Source: a bacterium UBP15_UBA6099 (GTDB lineage Bacteria; UBP15; UBA6099). From it: a stretch of 33,606 bases of DNA. Below are positions 31,846-33,606 of this stretch, in pieces (position 1 is the first letter of the stretch; every line of letters begins with the position of its first letter). A program made the translations under genes and the position numbers. The notes beneath the pieces are model-generated. The model searched no databases, had not been told where the DNA came from, and saw nothing but the letters and a program-made list of their open reading frames with translations. Location: NCBI GenBank assembly GCA_002435745.1, contig DIWT01000049.1, positions 124 to 33,729 on the forward strand, written 5' to 3'.

Positions 31846-31954
31846 TGCGCGAACAACGCCAATTATTTTTAATGATGATTATTAATGGAAAGAGAGAGGG
31901 GCTGAAGTGGCATTATTAGTAGCAAAAAGACGAAGAAGCATTCAATCGCCCCGA

Positions 31955-32131
31955 TTATTTCTTCGCTTTTTCATGCAGGGAAAGTTTCAGTCCGTATCTT
32001 TTCTTGCAAGCTTCCGCCTCTTCCCTGACTTTTTCCACCCGTTCTTCGGATGTTAAGTTCTTTGTTTCCTCGTATCTGTCTTCCCTGATTTTCCGAAGCA
32101 TCCTCATAACTTCCGGTTCATTGTTATTCAT
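31955..32131 (-). CDS. Small antitoxin of a PIN-domain toxin pair
   Basis: The protein has 58 residues, starting MNNNEPEVMRMLRKIREDR and ending SLHEKAKK. It is highly charged (Glu, Lys, Arg) and likely alpha-helical, typical of short antitoxins that wrap a PIN toxin; RYGLKLS near the C-terminus may be the toxin-contacting strand or helix. I see no clear DNA-binding domain. Its ATG (32131) overlaps the end of the PIN gene by 8 nt (ATGAATAA), so translation is coupled. The order toxin then antitoxin is the reverse of most type II pairs but occurs with PIN toxins of this type. The region is AT-rich relative to the rest of the window. Confidence 0.72.
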   Translation of the reverse strand: MNNNEPEVMRMLRKIREDRYEETKNLTSEERVEKVREEAEACKKRYGLKLSLHEKAKK

Positions 32132-32597
32132 CGACTACCACCCCCTGCACTGTACATATCTTAAGCTCTCTGTATCCTTCAATCAGATTTATTTCATTTA
32201 TTCCGGCAATGGTTTTCACTTTTACGATGTGTTTCAGATTCCAACTGACCAGGAAATCCATACGATTAACAGTGGCAACCGCGGCATGTGTCAGATCGTC
32301 GAAAGCTTTCTCGGACAAAAAACATGCTCCGGAATATTTCAGGGCCAATTCGTCCACTTCCCTAGTAATTGGGAGCACTTCAGGCTCGATTTCGTCAATC
32401 TTTCCAAGCAATTTATTTCTGACAAGTTCCTGTGCTCTTTCGATTTCCGCTATAACAAGAGTTGAAATGAACAGTTCGTAATCTCCGCTGTGTATTTCCT
32501 CAAAGAATCGGATTGTCTCCAGCTGCTTATCCGGCGCGTCTTCCGCGAAAAGAAAATTCCAGACCGATGTCTCAATGTAGAGCTTCAGCTTCTTCAT
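32124..32597 (-). CDS. PIN-domain ribonuclease toxin
   Basis: The protein has 157 residues. PIN features are LYIETSVWNFLF at the N-terminus (Glu in place of the usual first Asp), STLVIAEIERA (acidic residue), SEKAFDDLTHAAVATVNRM with the third acidic residue, and DFLVSWNLKHIVK, the variant ending of a known PIN subgroup. PIN toxins cut RNA with Mg2+ or Mn2+. The substituted N-terminal Asp occurs in this subgroup, so activity is plausible but not certain. It is followed by an overlapping small gene, the probable antitoxin. The ribosome site is weak. Codon use and AT-richness differ from the genes to the left, which suggests transfer. Confidence 0.85.
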   Translation of the reverse strand: MKKLKLYIETSVWNFLFAEDAPDKQLETIRFFEEIHSGDYELFISTLVIAEIERAQELVRNKLLGKIDEIEPEVLPITREVDELALKYSGACFLSEKAFDDLTHAAVATVNRMDFLVSWNLKHIVKVKTIAGINEINLIEGYRELKICTVQGVVVDE

Positions 32598-32690
32598 GAT
32601 CTTATTTTACTTCATTCAGGTATTTCTTTCCAGCGTGCAGGATTTGTTGTCCAGCCCGGCTCAATGACCGGCAGGGAATCACACGCAATG

Positions 32691-32716
32691 AATTACGTAT
32701 TGATGTCCCCCGAATT
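32691..32716. repeat. Palindromic remnant resembling REP-associated transposase sites
   Basis: AATTACGTATTGATG followed by TCCCCCGAATT, with AATTCACCGAATT next to it, recalls the AATT-bounded hairpins found around REP-associated tyrosine transposase genes. No transposase is present in the window. The likeness is from memory only. Confidence 0.35.
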
Positions 32717-32739
32717 CACCGAATTCCGAAATCCCCCCG

Positions 32740-33606
32740 TTATTCACCTATGTGATAATATTTTTCAAACAAATATCCTTTCTCATATTCCTTTTGTCCT
32801 TCATTCGAACCATAAACACTTTTGCAATAAATCGAATAATGCTCGGAATATTCGCCTTTATAATCTTGCTCAAGAAAAACCAGAAATTTATCGTAGTGTG
32901 TTTTCATTTCGTTCGTTGTATCTATTTGCTCGTTTTTAGGGTATTTATACTGCTTGTACGTGTAAATCTTCCCAATATAGGCATCCAAGGAATGAACGAT
33001 GAAATAACCGCTGCCTTCTTCATCTACTTTAAATGTATATGGATAATTTTCGATTACTTCGCCAAAAACCCTCAAAGCTTGCTCCGATTGCCCGCTTCTT
33101 CGATAGAGATCGCCTATTTTCAACAATAAGTCAGCTTTAAGCTGATCGTTTTTCAAAATCCCGTTTATCTTCTTGACTTCTCTTTCCCTTTTCCAGACAG
33201 GCTCATTCTTGTTTTTAAGAATACGTAATATTGCCATCGCAGCGCTTTCTTCCCATGAGAATATTCCTTCCCATATTTGAACACGAGCACCCTGATAATC
33301 CCTGATAAGTCTATATGCATACCCGATGGATTTCTTGTAATCAGACTGAACATTTTCCAAATCAGATGTAATGCTTATCAGTGAACTAAGAGCAATGGCG
33401 CCGGCAGGCCCATCGAAGGTTCGTTCTCCATCATAAGGATCATAGATAAAATCATACGGATACGACTTTAATATTTTTGTGAACATCTCTGTCGCATTTT
33501 TCATGTCGTTTTCCGCAATATAAATATTCCCAAGCATATTCATTACTGCCGGTTCAACTTTGAAAAAATGATTGTCTCCCCAATAGATACTAATAAGTTC
33601 ATTAGT
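32740..33606 (-). CDS. TPR-repeat protein, 5' end outside window
   Basis: The frame is open to the window edge (21 more codons before the first visible ATG at 33543), so the N-terminus is missing; 288 residues are visible. Tetratricopeptide helices are seen in VMNMLGNIYIAENDMKNA then FTKILKSYP, and in LLKIGDLYRRSGQSEQAL then FGEVIENYP. The rest is Tyr- and Lys-rich (YKQYKYPKNEQ, FLEQDYKGEYSEHY, YEKGYLFEKYYHIGE). No catalytic motif is visible, so a protein-protein role is likely. The AT-rich composition contrasts with most of the window. No promoter can be judged as the start lies outside. Confidence 0.75.
   Translation of the reverse strand, partial: TNELISIYWGDNHFFKVEPAVMNMLGNIYIAENDMKNATEMFTKILKSYPYDFIYDPYDGERTFDGPAGAIALSSLISITSDLENVQSDYKKSIGYAYRLIRDYQGARVQIWEGIFSWEESAAMAILRILKNKNEPVWKREREVKKINGILKNDQLKADLLLKIGDLYRRSGQSEQALRVFGEVIENYPYTFKVDEEGSGYFIVHSLDAYIGKIYTYKQYKYPKNEQIDTTNEMKTHYDKFLVFLEQDYKGEYSEHYSIYCKSVYGSNEGQKEYEKGYLFEKYYHIGE

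Overview
The window looks like one contiguous piece of a GC-rich, flagellated, Gram-negative-type (diderm) bacterium. Diderm character is suggested by a periplasmic adaptor (HlyD family) with an ABC exporter, a periplasmic binding protein, a twin-arginine signal and a flagellin. Several genes fit anaerobic or micro-oxic sulfur and one-carbon metabolism: a CoA-disulfide/polysulfide reductase fused to rhodanese, TusA and DsrE modules, a RACo-like ferredoxin-ASKHA protein, and a fermentative L-lactate dehydrogenase. I cannot place it in a phylum from sequence alone. Frequent TTG starts, GC-rich antisense ORFs and several families of intergenic hairpin repeats are typical of little-studied environmental lineages. 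From about 31.9 kb to the right edge the base composition becomes visibly AT-rich, which suggests accessory DNA.

Layout from left to right. 1-849: the 3' part of a cysteine-rich repeat protein. 1444-3442: divergent metallophosphoesterase and metallo-beta-lactamase-fold hydrolase genes. 3712-7740 (minus): an apparent operon of a CheY-like receiver, an HNH-associated-repeat protein, a YhaM-like HD exoribonuclease and a PafB/PafC-like pair of WYL regulators. 7847-8767 (minus): ldh. 8893-11745 (minus): a hybrid histidine kinase with its own strong promoter. 12026-15354 (minus): the sulfur-transfer fusion protein followed by a DUF169 protein. 15673-18114 (plus): a secreted neutral-ceramidase-like enzyme and a double VOC-domain protein. 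18249-21010 (minus): a PhnD-like binding protein translationally coupled to a membrane adenylate cyclase. 21227-22852 (plus): the RACo-like protein. 23210-26253 (plus): a sigma-28 promoter, a leader of about 250 nt and a 919-residue flagellin. 26271-30146 (minus): a tightly overlapping TetR-HlyD-ATPase-permease operon with a textbook promoter and palindromic operator. 30330-31547 (plus): a Tat-exported DUF2804 protein. 31955-32597 (minus): a PIN toxin followed by a small antitoxin. 32740-33606 (minus): a TPR protein cut by the window edge.

The least expected non-coding signal is a set of composite hairpin repeats. Four copies (932-1038, 1294-1401, 3486-3593, 31603-31712) each lie 40-85 nt past a stop codon and in the same orientation as the gene they follow. 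A second hairpin family does the same after two other genes (3638-3685 and 18119-18167). The best candidates for undescribed biology are these 3'-end elements, the binding-protein/adenylate-cyclase pair, the five-gene receiver-nuclease-WYL operon and the giant flagellin with its long leader.
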